NCBI RefSeq assembly: GCF_003368325.1
Contig: NZ_CP031466.1
Coordinates: 3,348,001 to 3,412,000 of the forward strand
Reading direction: 5' to 3'
Length of the DNA: 64,000 nucleotides
Source of the DNA: Paraburkholderia caffeinilytica
GTDB lineage: Bacteria; Pseudomonadota; Gammaproteobacteria; Burkholderiales; Burkholderiaceae
Every line of letters begins with the position of its first letter. The stretch's first letter is position 1. Shown here one piece after another: positions 8,253-17,599 of the stretch. Made by a program: the position numbers and the translations under genes. Under the pieces are notes generated by a model. It searched no databases. It was not told where the DNA came from and saw only the letters and a list, made by a program, of their open reading frames with translations.

Positions 8253-9743
8253 ATGACTCACATCGATACCAGCCTCGTACCAAACGGCGATATTTTTATC
8301 GGCGGCGAATGGCGGCAAGGGCGTGGCAATCCGTACAAAAGCCTGTATCCGGCGGATCAGTCGGTCAACATGGAAATCTCGACCGCCAACGCCGACGACG
8401 CCCGCGAAGCCGTCGAAGCCGCGGATATCGCCTGGCGCCGCGCGGATTGGTCGGGTCTGAAGCCGCATCAACGCGCGCTGATTCTGTATCGCATCGCCGA
8501 TCTGATCATGGCGCGTCACGAAGCGCTTGCGCAATTGCAGCGCCGCGACAACGGCAAGCCGATCGGCGAAACGCGCGTGCTGGTGGCGAGCGCGGCGAAC
8601 ACCTTCCGCTACTTCGCGGCCTGCCTCGAAACGCTCGACGAGGAAGTCACGCCTTCGCGTGGCGACTATCTGACGATGAGTATTTATGAGCCGATCGGTG
8701 TGATCGCGGCGATCACGCCGTGGAATTCGCCGATTGCATCGGATGCGCAGAAACTGGCTCCGGCGCTGGCGGGTGGTAACGCCGTGGTGTTGAAGCCCGC
8801 TGAAGTCACGCCGTTGGTGTCGCTTGCATTGGCGCGTATCTGCGAAGAAGCCGGCGTGCCGAAGGGCGTAATCAGCGTGGTGCCGGGTAAAGGTTCTGTG
8901 ATCGGCGACGTGTTGGTGCGGCATCCATTGGTGAAGAAAGTGTCGTTCACGGGCGGCACCGAAGTCGGCCGCGGAATCGCGCGCATCGCCGCGGACAAGC
9001 TGATGCCAGTCTCGCTCGAACTCGGCGGCAAGTCGCCGACCATCGTATTCGACGACGCCGATCTCGATCACGCCGTGAACGGCGTGCTGTACGGCATCTT
9101 CAGTTCGTCGGGTGAGGCATGCATCGCAGGCTCGCGCCTTTTCGTGCAGCGTTCGATTTACGACGCGTTCATGAAGCGTCTTGCGGAAGGCGCACGCAAG
9201 CTGCGCGTCGGCGATCCATCGCGTGCGGAAACGCAGATGGGTCCGCTCATTACGGCTGCCCATCGCGAAACCGTCGAACGGTATGTCGCTTTGGGCCTGG
9301 AAGAAGGCGGCCGCCTGCTGTGCGGCGGCGAGCGGCCGGTTGGCGAGGGTCGCGAACAGGGCACCTACTTCCAGCCGACGATTCTCGAAGGCCTCACGAA
9401 CGAAGCCCGCATCTGCCAGGAAGAGATCTTCGGCCCGGTGCTGGTCGCGATGCCGTTCGACGACGAAGCCTCGCTGCTCAAAGAAGCCAATAACAGTGTG
9501 TTCGGCCTCGCCGCCGGCATCTGGACGCGCGACTACAAACGCGCTTACCGGATCGCTCGAGCGCTCGAAGCCGGCACCGTGTGGATCAATACCTACAAGC
9601 TGTTCTCGATTTCGACGCCGTTCAGCGGCTGGAAGGAGAGCGGCATGGGACGCGAGAAGGGCCGGCTCGGCATCCGCGAATACATGCAGCAGAAGAGCCT
9701 CTACTGGGGCTTGAACGACGCGCCGCTGGCGTGGGCGAACTAA
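8253..9743 (+). CDS. Aldehyde dehydrogenase
   Basis: An NAD(P)-dependent aldehyde dehydrogenase of 496 residues, the usual length. It shows the cofactor region TPWNSPI and FTGGTEVG, the general base Glu in LELGGKSP (about residue 257) and the catalytic Cys290 in SSGEACIAGSR. The C-terminal block PFSGWKESGMGREKG is typical of the betaine/hydroxymuconic semialdehyde groups. It lies in the cluster 40 bases after the aspartate dehydrogenase. A natural role is oxidation of the aldehyde produced by the ThDP decarboxylase or by ring cleavage. Confidence 0.93.
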   Translation: MTHIDTSLVPNGDIFIGGEWRQGRGNPYKSLYPADQSVNMEISTANADDAREAVEAADIAWRRADWSGLKPHQRALILYRIADLIMARHEALAQLQRRDNGKPIGETRVLVASAANTFRYFAACLETLDEEVTPSRGDYLTMSIYEPIGVIAAITPWNSPIASDAQKLAPALAGGNAVVLKPAEVTPLVSLALARICEEAGVPKGVISVVPGKGSVIGDVLVRHPLVKKVSFTGGTEVGRGIARIAADKLMPVSLELGGKSPTIVFDDADLDHAVNGVLYGIFSSSGEACIAGSRLFVQRSIYDAFMKRLAEGARKLRVGDPSRAETQMGPLITAAHRETVERYVALGLEEGGRLLCGGERPVGEGREQGTYFQPTILEGLTNEARICQEEIFGPVLVAMPFDDEASLLKEANNSVFGLAAGIWTRDYKRAYRIARALEAGTVWINTYKLFSISTPFSGWKESGMGREKGRLGIREYMQQKSLYWGLNDAPLAWAN

Positions 9744-9769
9744 CACGCGAAATACGCAAGAGGCACGTT

Positions 9770-10735
9770 ATGACGATTCTCGGCATTGAACAGATTATTT
9801 ACGGCGTGACGGATCTCGCCACCTGTCGCCGCTTTTTCGCGGACTGGGGTTTGAAGGAAGTCGCGCATGACGAAACACACGCACGTTTCGAAACGCTGAA
9901 CGGCTGCACGATTCTTGTGATCGACGCAAACGACCCGTCGCTGCCGCCCGCTTTCGAAGAAGGTCCGACGCTGCGTGAAGTGACGTGGGGTGTCGCAACG
10001 AAAGCGGAACTCGACGAACTGCGTGGCCGCTTTGTGGGTCAACCGGGCCACTTCGAAACGGACGACGCCGTGGGTTGTATCGATCCGAACGGCATGGCGA
10101 TTCGCGTTGAAGTGACCCGCAAGCGTGCTTTGGATATCCACGGTTCACCGTCGAACGTGTGGGGTCAAACGCTGCGTATCGATCAACCGTCGCCAATTTA
10201 CGAACGCGCCGAACCGGTCGAAGTGGGCCACGTCGTGTTCTTCACGAACCAACTCGCGGAACAGGAAAAGTTCTACCAGGAGCTGCTCGGCTTCGAAATG
10301 TCCGACCGTTATCCGGGCCGCGGCGCGTTCATGCGTTGCGCACCGCACGGCGGCCATCACGACATTTTCCTGCTGGCCTTGCCGGGCGGTAAGCGCGGTC
10401 TCAATCACGTGGCGTTCACCGTGCGCGATATCCACGAAGTGTTCGGCGGCGGTATGCATATCAGCCGCTGCGGTTGGGATACGCAACTCGGTCCGGGACG
10501 TCATCCGGTCTCGTCGGCTTACTTCTGGTACTTCCAGAATCCGGCCGGCGGCCTGATCGAGTACTACGCCGACGAAGACCAGCTCACGCCCGAATGGCAG
10601 CCACGCGATTTCGAACCGGGCCCGACCGTGTTCGCCGAATGGGCGATCGACGGCGGCATCGACGGCAATACACGTCGCCAGAAAAATGCGAAGGCGCCGG
10701 AAGGCAAGTTCATGACGGAGCGGAAAAATGACTGA
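9770..10735 (+). CDS. Two-domain VOC protein, extradiol dioxygenase-like
   Basis: A 321-residue protein with two vicinal-oxygen-chelate domains (about 1-120 and 148-275). The C-terminal domain has the three metal ligands expected for a type I extradiol dioxygenase: H154 (VGHVVFF), H213 (GLNHVAF) and E264 (GGLIEYY). The ATG at 9770 is used because the first VOC domain starts immediately there (ILGIEQIIYGVTDL); an upstream in-frame extension overlaps the aldehyde dehydrogenase and is rejected. Likely function is cleavage of a dihydroxylated ring made by the Rieske system, with a glyoxalase/fosfomycin-type function as alternative. It overlaps the reductase start by 8 bases. Confidence 0.87.
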   Translation: MTILGIEQIIYGVTDLATCRRFFADWGLKEVAHDETHARFETLNGCTILVIDANDPSLPPAFEEGPTLREVTWGVATKAELDELRGRFVGQPGHFETDDAVGCIDPNGMAIRVEVTRKRALDIHGSPSNVWGQTLRIDQPSPIYERAEPVEVGHVVFFTNQLAEQEKFYQELLGFEMSDRYPGRGAFMRCAPHGGHHDIFLLALPGGKRGLNHVAFTVRDIHEVFGGGMHISRCGWDTQLGPGRHPVSSAYFWYFQNPAGGLIEYYADEDQLTPEWQPRDFEPGPTVFAEWAIDGGIDGNTRRQKNAKAPEGKFMTERKND

Positions 10736-11993
10736 CGCTGCTGCTGAAAAGGCGCAAGCCGCGCATGCCGGACTCGAAGCGCCGCGCACGATCGTTGTGA
10801 TCGGCGGCGGTCAGGCGGCGGGTTGGGTCGTGAAGACGTTGCGCAAGGAAGGCTTCGACGGCCGCCTCGTGATGATCGCCGACGAGATCCATCTGCCGTA
10901 TGAGCGGCCGCCGTTGTCGAAGGCCGTGCTTGCCGGTGAGGCGGATATCGAAACCGTGCGCCTCGTGAAACCGGACGATTTCGACGCGCTGAATGTCGAA
11001 GCATGGCAGCCGGAATGCGCGACGTCGATCGATCGCGAACAATGTATCGTGCGCACGCAGTCGGGCCGTGAAGTGCAATACGACCGGCTCGTGATTGCAA
11101 CCGGCGGCGCGGCGCGCCGTTTGCCGGACGCGCTGGTGAAGACCTCGCACCTCGCCTATCTGCGTACGCTCGACGAAGCTGTCGTGCTTGGCGAACGGTT
11201 GCGCGGGAGCAAACGGGTGCTGGTGGTCGGCGGGGGATGGATCGGCCTCGAAGTCGCGGCGACGGCGCGCAAGCTCGGCGTGCAAGCGACGGTTGTGGAA
11301 GGCGCGCCACGTCTGTGCGCTCGCTCGTTGCCGCCGATGGTGTCGGATTTCCTGCTGCAACTGCATCGTGAGAATGGCGTGGACGTGCGTCTGAATGCGT
11401 CGCTCGTGTCGATTGCGGATCATCCGAACGACGCCAACCGCATCCGCGCAACGTTCGCCAACGGCTCGACACTGGACGCGGATTTCGCGGTCGCCGGCAT
11501 CGGCCTCGCACCCCACACGGCGCTGGCGGAAGCCGCGGGTATCAAGGTGGACGACGGCATTGTCGTCGATCATTTCGGCGCGACCGACGATCCGCGCATC
11601 TTCGCATGCGGCGACGTCGCCAATCATCCGAGCGCTTGGCTCAAGCGCCGCGTGCGCCTTGAATCGTGGGCCAACGCGCAGAACCAGGCGATCTCGGCGG
11701 CAAAGGCTTTGCTCGGCAAGTTCGAACCGTATGCGGACATTCCGTGGTTCTGGTCCGACCAATATGACGTCAATCTGCAGATCCTCGGCGACATTCCAGG
11801 CGATGCGCAACTCGCCATACGCGGTGATCTGCCGGGCAAACGCGCCACGCTTTTCCATCTGGAAGACAGCGCGATTCGCGGTGTGATCGCCATCAATACG
11901 CCGCGCGAACTGAAACTGTCGCGCAAATGGATGAACCAGGGCCGGACGATCGACCTGGCCACCCTGACCGACGCCTCAACGGCGCTTGCCTAA
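10728..11993 (+). CDS. FAD-dependent ferredoxin reductase of the oxygenase system
   Basis: A 421-residue pyridine-nucleotide-disulfide type flavoprotein of the BphA4/rhodocoxin reductase group. The FAD-binding GGGQAAG is at about residues 25-31, PYERPPLSK follows at about 60, the NADH-binding VVGGGWIGLEVA lies around 165-176, and the second FAD motif is FACGDVANHP near 290. The C-terminal reductase domain is complete. It completes the electron chain NADH to FAD to ferredoxin (14-328) to oxygenase (691-1788). The 8-base ATGACTGA overlap with the VOC gene indicates coupled translation. Confidence 0.92.
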   Translation: MTDAAAEKAQAAHAGLEAPRTIVVIGGGQAAGWVVKTLRKEGFDGRLVMIADEIHLPYERPPLSKAVLAGEADIETVRLVKPDDFDALNVEAWQPECATSIDREQCIVRTQSGREVQYDRLVIATGGAARRLPDALVKTSHLAYLRTLDEAVVLGERLRGSKRVLVVGGGWIGLEVAATARKLGVQATVVEGAPRLCARSLPPMVSDFLLQLHRENGVDVRLNASLVSIADHPNDANRIRATFANGSTLDADFAVAGIGLAPHTALAEAAGIKVDDGIVVDHFGATDDPRIFACGDVANHPSAWLKRRVRLESWANAQNQAISAAKALLGKFEPYADIPWFWSDQYDVNLQILGDIPGDAQLAIRGDLPGKRATLFHLEDSAIRGVIAINTPRELKLSRKWMNQGRTIDLATLTDASTALA

Positions 11994-12018
11994 CCACACC
12001 TACGGACGGCACCACGGC

Positions 12019-13422
12019 ATGAGAACCATCGACAACACCATGGGGGACCGCAGCAGCGCCGGTGTCTCAGGCCCCGTGACCCGGGGCTCGATCATCGCGC
12101 GTCTCGAGCGCTTGCCGAAGAATGCGATGCAGGTGCGCGCGCGCATCCTGATCGGCCTCGCGACGTTCTTCGACGGCTTCGACGTAATCGCGATCGCGGC
12201 CACGCTGCCGATCCTGATTGCGAAGTGGCATCTGACGCCGTGGGAAATCGGCTTTCTGATCGGCTCCGGTTCGGTCGGGCAGTTGATCGGCGCGTTCGTG
12301 TTCCCGTGGTATGCGGAGCGCAAGGGCCGCGTGAAGGCGATTGCGCTGAGCTCGGGGATCATCGGCATGACGAGTATTGCGTGCGGTTTTGCGCCGACCT
12401 TCGCGGCGTTTGTCGTGTTGCGTGTGATTCAGGGGCTTGGGCTCGGCGGTGAATTGCCCGTGGCCGCAACCTATATCAACGAGATCAGCCGTGCGCATGG
12501 GCGTGGCCGCTTCGTGCTGTTGTATGAAATCGTTTTTCCGGTTGGTTTGCTCGCTTCCAATGCATTAGGGGCGTGGATCGTGCCGCGCTTCGGCTGGCAG
12601 GCGATGTACTTTATCGGCGGCATGCCGTTGATTCTGTTCTTCGTGCTGCGCAAGCTGGTGCCGGAGTCACCGCGCTGGCTGGCCGAACGCGAACGGATGA
12701 CCGATGCCGATACCGCGGTGCATGCTTTCGAGCGGGCTGTGAAAGGTCCGCTGCCGCCGGTTGCCAATTCGGCCGAGTTCGATGCGCTGGCCAATCGCCA
12801 TCCGAAGCGCCGTATGGCCGATCTGTTCGGTCCGGCGTATCTGAAGCGCACGATGGCTGTTGCAATGCTTTGGATCACCTGCGGCTTCATTCAGTACGGC
12901 CTGTCGACCTGGCTGCCGACGATCTACCGCACGGTTTATCACGCGCCGCTGCAACTGGCGTTGAATCTGGCGGTAGCCGCCTCGGTGCTGGGCGTGCTGG
13001 GTTCGCTGACCTGTGCGTTGCTGGTCGACAAGGTGGGGCGTAAGCCGATCATTAACTTGTCGTTCGTGGCGTGTGCGCTGTCGTTGCTGTTGGCGGGTGT
13101 GTTCCACAATTCGTCTGTGTATGTGGTGGCGACGTGCTGCGCGTTTTCGCTCGGCTTCCTCGCTTGTGGCTTCATCACGGCGTATGTGTACACGCCGGAG
13201 CTGTATCCGACGAGTATCCGTGCGATGGGCTGCGGTGTGGGCGGCGCGTGGCTGAAGGTGGCGGCGATTTTTGCGCCGGCGATCGTTTCGAAGACGATGA
13301 TCGGCGGCAATCTGGACGTGGCGTTTTATATTCTCGCGGCTGTGCCGTTTATCGCGGCGATCGCGGTGCACTTTCTTGGGATTGAGACCAAGGGCAAGGT
13401 GCTGGAGCAGCTCGAGGCTTGA
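12019..13422 (+). CDS. MFS transporter (aromatic acid/H+ symporter-like)
   Basis: A 467-residue major facilitator with about 12 hydrophobic segments. Family signatures include FFDGFDVIAIAATLPIL in helix 1 and DKVGRKPI between helices 8 and 9, typical of the AAHS (benzoate/4-hydroxybenzoate) and sugar-porter-like branches. The ATG at 12019 is preferred; an in-frame TTG at 11986 overlaps the reductase stop and would add 11 residues. As last gene of the cluster it most likely imports the pathway substrate. A terminator-like hairpin follows at about 13489. Confidence 0.9.
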   Translation: MRTIDNTMGDRSSAGVSGPVTRGSIIARLERLPKNAMQVRARILIGLATFFDGFDVIAIAATLPILIAKWHLTPWEIGFLIGSGSVGQLIGAFVFPWYAERKGRVKAIALSSGIIGMTSIACGFAPTFAAFVVLRVIQGLGLGGELPVAATYINEISRAHGRGRFVLLYEIVFPVGLLASNALGAWIVPRFGWQAMYFIGGMPLILFFVLRKLVPESPRWLAERERMTDADTAVHAFERAVKGPLPPVANSAEFDALANRHPKRRMADLFGPAYLKRTMAVAMLWITCGFIQYGLSTWLPTIYRTVYHAPLQLALNLAVAASVLGVLGSLTCALLVDKVGRKPIINLSFVACALSLLLAGVFHNSSVYVVATCCAFSLGFLACGFITAYVYTPELYPTSIRAMGCGVGGAWLKVAAIFAPAIVSKTMIGGNLDVAFYILAAVPFIAAIAVHFLGIETKGKVLEQLEA

Positions 13423-13488
13423 TGCTTTCGAGCGTGTGATGGGTTGGGTGGGCGGTTGATGTTGTAGTGCCGCAATGGCAGGAAGGCG

Positions 13489-13520
13489 AAGGGCGCACTG
13501 GGTGGTGCGCTCTTTGTTTT
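13489..13520 (+). terminator. Rho-independent terminator-like hairpin after the catabolic cluster
   Basis: An inverted repeat with arms AGGGCGCAC and GTGCGCTCT around a short loop is followed by TTTGTTTTTGG. It lies 67 bases after the MFS stop and before the AT-rich leader of the Rhs region, so it fits as the end of the catabolic transcript. Confidence 0.6.
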
Positions 13521-13718
13521 TGGAAGGCAACACTGACGATTTAACCGGCAAGCGCGACCCGTGTATTTGGAAGGAATTTGCGCTAGCGCATAGTTCTTCG
13601 AAACTCGAGTGCAGCGTAAGAAATCTACTACTCAAGTTCAGAACAATCCTCTATAAAACCGATCTGCTTTTCAATATCCTTCTATTAGTTAGTAAACCTA
13701 TAAATAGAGAGGACATTG
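13521..13718 (+). promoter_or_regulatory. AT-rich leader upstream of the Rhs genes
   Basis: About 200 bases without a gene. The last 120 bases (from about 13600) are much richer in A and T than the flanks. A good ribosome binding site AGAGAGGA lies at 13706-13713, six bases before the ATG at 13719. The region probably holds the promoter of the Rhs operon, but I do not assign exact -35/-10 boxes. The composition change marks the left edge of the accessory island. Confidence 0.45.
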
Positions 13719-14075
13719 ATGGTTGATTCATCTGGGAGTTTGTACGCCTGTGTCGGGGCATGCTGGGAAAGTTGCAGGGGGCTAGTTGGACGTGTGGCAA
13801 GTTGTTGTGCTGCGGTTTGCCTGTTGATGCCTGTGATGTCTGCCCACGCCGATGATATCGCCTACGGGTACGACGCATTGGGCCGTCTCACGTCGGTCAC
13901 GGTGACCGGCGCTACTGCGTACTACGACTACGACGCGGCGGGCAACATCACAGGGATTCGGCGGGAGGGGGCGGTGTCTTCGGTGGCCAATGCCCACCAT
14001 GCTGATGGCTCGCCTCACTCCGGTGCCGGGGCACTGCCCGATTCAGTTGCTTCGGCGCAAGCCGCCACGCGCTAG
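13719..14075 (+). CDS. Small secreted YD-repeat (Rhs-like) protein
   Basis: A 118-residue protein with an N-terminal hydrophobic export signal (about residues 22-45, ending near MSAHA) and one or two YD repeats (AYGYDALGRLTSV and YYDYDAAGNITGI), followed by a polar tail. It is far too short to form an Rhs cocoon by itself. It lies 42 bases upstream of the full-length Rhs gene and is probably co-transcribed with it. It may be a companion peptide or the remnant of a longer Rhs N-terminus. The start at 13719 is supported by the AGAGAGGA site. Confidence 0.7.
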   Translation: MVDSSGSLYACVGACWESCRGLVGRVASCCAAVCLLMPVMSAHADDIAYGYDALGRLTSVTVTGATAYYDYDAAGNITGIRREGAVSSVANAHHADGSPHSGAGALPDSVASAQAATR

Positions 14076-14117
14076 ACGCGCGGCATTCGATTCCTTTCCC
14101 GGTTTCTCGAGATTCTT

Positions 14118-17100
14118 ATGCGACTCATCGATGCCCTCGCGGCGCGTCGCGCGCTGCTGCGCCCGTTCGTGCTGTTTTTCTTCGTGCTGATCTCGTGGTT
14201 CGCCGCACCGCATGCGCGCGCCATGGAATGTCCAATGGCCTACGCCAAAGCCGGCGCCTTTCCGACCGACCCGCAATGTTCACTGAAGGCGGCTGCGGCC
14301 GATTTCGGCGGCATGGGCGGCTACATCTGCGGCAACCCGTCGACCATTGCCGCGTATTGCGGCGGCGCTTCAACTGACGGCGTTACCGTCGGACCCGTGC
14401 CGGCCGAGGGCGCCATTGCCGCAGAGGGCGATCTTCCCGACGGCCAGCCCGGCGGCGCCGGCGGCTGCGCCGCTGACGCGACGGCCGGCTGTGGCGGCAG
14501 CACGTCCGGGGCCGACCCGGTGAACCTGTTCACCGGCCAGTTCGGGCTGGTCGCGCATGACCTGCATGTTGCGGACACGATCGCGCTGGATCTCGCGCGG
14601 GTCTATCGCAGCAGTACCTATGACGCATCCGGAAGTCCGGTGGCAGGCGTGTTCGGCGTGGGGACGACGTTTGCGTACGACAGCCATCTGGTGTTCAGCG
14701 CAGCGGATGACCGTGGTGTGCGGTCACGCGTCGAACTGTACCTGCCGAGCGGTGTGCGGGTGCCGTTCACCCCGCGCGCAGGCACCACGACGGCGTGGGA
14801 CGACCTGACGAGCCCGGGCGAATACTATCGCGCGGGGATCAGTGGCGGCAGTGCGGGTATGACGCTTACGCTGCGCGACGGCCGGGTGCAGCAGTTCGCA
14901 ATGGTCAACGGACTATACCGGTTAAGCCGCGTGCAGGACCGCAACGGCAATGCGGTCGTGATCGCCCGCGACAGCGCGAGCGGGGCGATCACCGGCATCA
15001 CCAGCCCCAACGGCCGCAAGCTCACGTTCACGACGGTGGCCGGTGCGCGCGGCACACGGCTCGTCTCGCGCGTGACCGATCCGCTGAACCGCCAGGTCAG
15101 CTACACCTACGACAGCCAGGACCGCCTCACCCAGGTCACGGACGCAGGCGGCGGCGTGTGGAAATACGGCTGGGACAGCAAATCACGGCTGGTGAGCGTC
15201 ACCGACCCCGAGGGCAATCTGCAGGTCGCCAGCACCTACGACGACAACGACCGCGTGGTTGCGCAAAAGCTCGCGGACGGCAGCACGTTCGGCCTCGCCT
15301 ATACGGTCACGGGCGGCAACGTGACAAAGACCGAAGTGACGGACCGCCGCGGCAGCATTCGCCGTCTGGAGTTCGACGCGAACGGACGGGTGGTGCGCAA
15401 CACCTATCCGGCTGGCCAGCCGGAGCAGCAGGTGCAGACTTTCACGTACGACGCGACCGGCCGCGTGACGAACCTCACGGCAGGAGATCGCCAGTACACC
15501 TATGGCTACGACGGGAACGGCAACCGCGTCAGTGAAGCCGACCAGTTCGGGACACTCATTCAACGCACCTTCGACAGTTACAGCCAGCTGCTCACCGATG
15601 CGCAGGCCGGCGACTGGCAGCGGGGCGTCGCCACGGTCTACACGTACGACACGAGGGGCAACCTGCTGACCATCACGGACCGCCTCGGCAACCGCACCAC
15701 GCAGACGAACGACAGCCAGGGCCGCCCGCTGACGGTGACCGACGCGCTCAGGGGCGTGACGAAGTTCACGTATACCGGCGCGGATCTGACCAGCGTCACC
15801 GATCCGCTGAACCGCACCACGCAGTTCACGTCCGATGCCGTGGGTCGCGTGACGGCGGTGCAGGACCCGCTGGGCAACACGACCAAGCGCACGCTCGACG
15901 CGCTGGACCGCACGACTGAGCTCACCGATGCACTGAACGGCGTGACCCGTTTCACGTGGGATCGCAACGGCCACCTGCTCAGCCAGGCCGACCCAAAGGG
16001 CGTGACGACCCGTTACGCCTACAACGCGATCGGCCGGCCGGTGAGTAAAACCGACCCGCTGGGCCACAACGAGACGTATACGTGGAACAGCGCGGGGCAG
16101 CTGGCGAGCGTGACCGACCGCAGGGGCCAGTTGAGGGTGTACACGTATGACGCGGCGGGCCGCCTGCAGTCGACGTATTTCATGCCGGACGGCAATCCGA
16201 AGGCGAAGCCGGTTCGAAGTCTGGGATACAGCCGGGATGCCTTTGGCCGGCTGCAGGATACGAGCGATAGCGGCAATGACCGGGCACCCGGCGGTACGAG
16301 CGCTTACTACGACAGTGTCACCGGCAAACTCAGCCAGTGGTTCGATTCGTCAGCGAACCAGCAGGGGCGCGTCTGGTTCCGGTACGCGGCCGACAGCCGG
16401 GATCTGGCTCGCATCGAGATGAAGGATGCGGTGGTGACCTACAGCCGCGACGCCGGACACCGTGTCACGCAGATCCAGTACGAGGTGAACGGCGAGGCGC
16501 CGCGTACTTTCGGCTATACCTACGATGCACTCGGCCGACGCAGTCAGGCGACGCTCGCCAACGGCATGACGGCGATCTACACATGGGATGCCGCCAGCCA
16601 GTTGACGGGCATCACATACAAACGCGCCGACGGCAGCGTGCTGGGCGATCTGACGTACGGCTACGATCCGGGCGGCCGTCGCACGAAGGCGGGCGGGAGT
16701 CTCGCGAAGGTGGACCTGCCGCAGGCGGTGAACGACGCACAGTACAACGCGGCCAACCAGCTCACGCGCTGGTCGGGCAGGACGATGGCTTACGACCTGA
16801 ACGGCAACCTGGCCAGCGATGGTGCGAACCAGTACAGCTGGAACCCGCAGGACCTGCTTGCCGGCATGACCGGCGGTGTCACGGCGAGCTTCAGCTATGA
16901 CATCTTCGGGCGTCGCCGGGACCAGACGGTCAATGGTCGCCGGACGCAGTCGTTCTGGCTTGGCGACGAACTGGCCTTCACGATTGCAGACGGCGACTAC
17001 GCGCACCGTGTGCGTCAGTTCTCGCCGTATCCGGAGAGCGGGCTGGATGAGCTGACGTACCGGCGTATCGGGGACGATGCGGGTCAGGACCGCTATGTCC

Positions 17101-17570
17101 TGCGCGATGGGAATAACAACGTGATCGCGCTGACGGATGCGAACCAGCAGAGCCAGACGCAGTACCGGTTTGAGCCGTACGGGAAGACGACGCCAACCGG
17201 GGTGGCCGATCCGAACGCGCAGCAGTACACGGGCCGGGAGAACGATGGGACGGGGCTGTATTACTACCGCAATAGGTACTACAGTCCGCAAACGGGCAGG
17301 TTCATCAGCGAGGATCCGATAGGCTGGGCCAGTGGGCAGACGAACGCGTATGCTTACGTCAACGGCAATCCGGTCTCCAATTCCGATCCCTACGGGCTGG
17401 CTCCGGGCGACAAATGGTACGGCTATAACGATCGAACATTCCAGCGGTGGGCGCATGGTGAGAAAGCTATTATGGGCCGAGCGCCCAACGAAAACTTCAC
17501 CAAAGATGACATTCGAGATCTATGGGACCAGTGGCAACAGCTCGGCTGTCCTGTGCCTGGTAGTCGCTAA
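14118..17570 (+). CDS. Full-length Rhs/YD-repeat polymorphic toxin with Sec signal
   Basis: A 1150-residue Rhs protein. Residues 1-35 form a Sec signal peptide (a charged start, then a hydrophobic LFFFVLISWF core, then APHARA). A DUF6531-like block follows (about 135-210, DPVNLFTGQFGLVAHDL), then some 20 YD repeats, and the conserved Rhs core end (YYYRNRYYSPQTGRFISEDP then GWASGQTNAYAYVNGNP) around 1050-1090. After the DPYGLA boundary the variable tip of about 55 residues (KWYGYND to PVPGSR) is the predicted toxin; I do not recognise its enzymatic class, though its RW-H and W-x2-LG-x-P pattern recurs in the third module. There is no PAAR domain, so export through Sec rather than a type VI spike is suggested. 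The next gene is the probable immunity gene. Confidence 0.9.
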   Translation: MRLIDALAARRALLRPFVLFFFVLISWFAAPHARAMECPMAYAKAGAFPTDPQCSLKAAAADFGGMGGYICGNPSTIAAYCGGASTDGVTVGPVPAEGAIAAEGDLPDGQPGGAGGCAADATAGCGGSTSGADPVNLFTGQFGLVAHDLHVADTIALDLARVYRSSTYDASGSPVAGVFGVGTTFAYDSHLVFSAADDRGVRSRVELYLPSGVRVPFTPRAGTTTAWDDLTSPGEYYRAGISGGSAGMTLTLRDGRVQQFAMVNGLYRLSRVQDRNGNAVVIARDSASGAITGITSPNGRKLTFTTVAGARGTRLVSRVTDPLNRQVSYTYDSQDRLTQVTDAGGGVWKYGWDSKSRLVSVTDPEGNLQVASTYDDNDRVVAQKLADGSTFGLAYTVTGGNVTKTEVTDRRGSIRRLEFDANGRVVRNTYPAGQPEQQVQTFTYDATGRVTNLTAGDRQYTYGYDGNGNRVSEADQFGTLIQRTFDSYSQLLTDAQAGDWQRGVATVYTYDTRGNLLTITDRLGNRTTQTNDSQGRPLTVTDALRGVTKFTYTGADLTSVTDPLNRTTQFTSDAVGRVTAVQDPLGNTTKRTLDALDRTTELTDALNGVTRFTWDRNGHLLSQADPKGVTTRYAYNAIGRPVSKTDPLGHNETYTWNSAGQLASVTDRRGQLRVYTYDAAGRLQSTYFMPDGNPKAKPVRSLGYSRDAFGRLQDTSDSGNDRAPGGTSAYYDSVTGKLSQWFDSSANQQGRVWFRYAADSRDLARIEMKDAVVTYSRDAGHRVTQIQYEVNGEAPRTFGYTYDALGRRSQATLANGMTAIYTWDAASQLTGITYKRADGSVLGDLTYGYDPGGRRTKAGGSLAKVDLPQAVNDAQYNAANQLTRWSGRTMAYDLNGNLASDGANQYSWNPQDLLAGMTGGVTASFSYDIFGRRRDQTVNGRRTQSFWLGDELAFTIADGDYAHRVRQFSPYPESGLDELTYRRIGDDAGQDRYVLRDGNNNVIALTDANQQSQTQYRFEPYGKTTPTGVADPNAQQYTGRENDGTGLYYYRNRYYSPQTGRFISEDPIGWASGQTNAYAYVNGNPVSNSDPYGLAPGDKWYGYNDRTFQRWAHGEKAIMGRAPNENFTKDDIRDLWDQWQQLGCPVPGSR

Positions 17571-17599
17571 ATGGGCTGATGCATTAAAAAGGGCCGAAA

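Noticed and set aside
8217..9746. 509-codon minus-strand ORF
   Set aside because: Shadow of the aldehyde dehydrogenase gene; no motif of its own.
15061..16170. Apparent tandem DNA repeats
   Set aside because: These are the degenerate codons of YD repeats inside the Rhs protein, not a separate repeat array.
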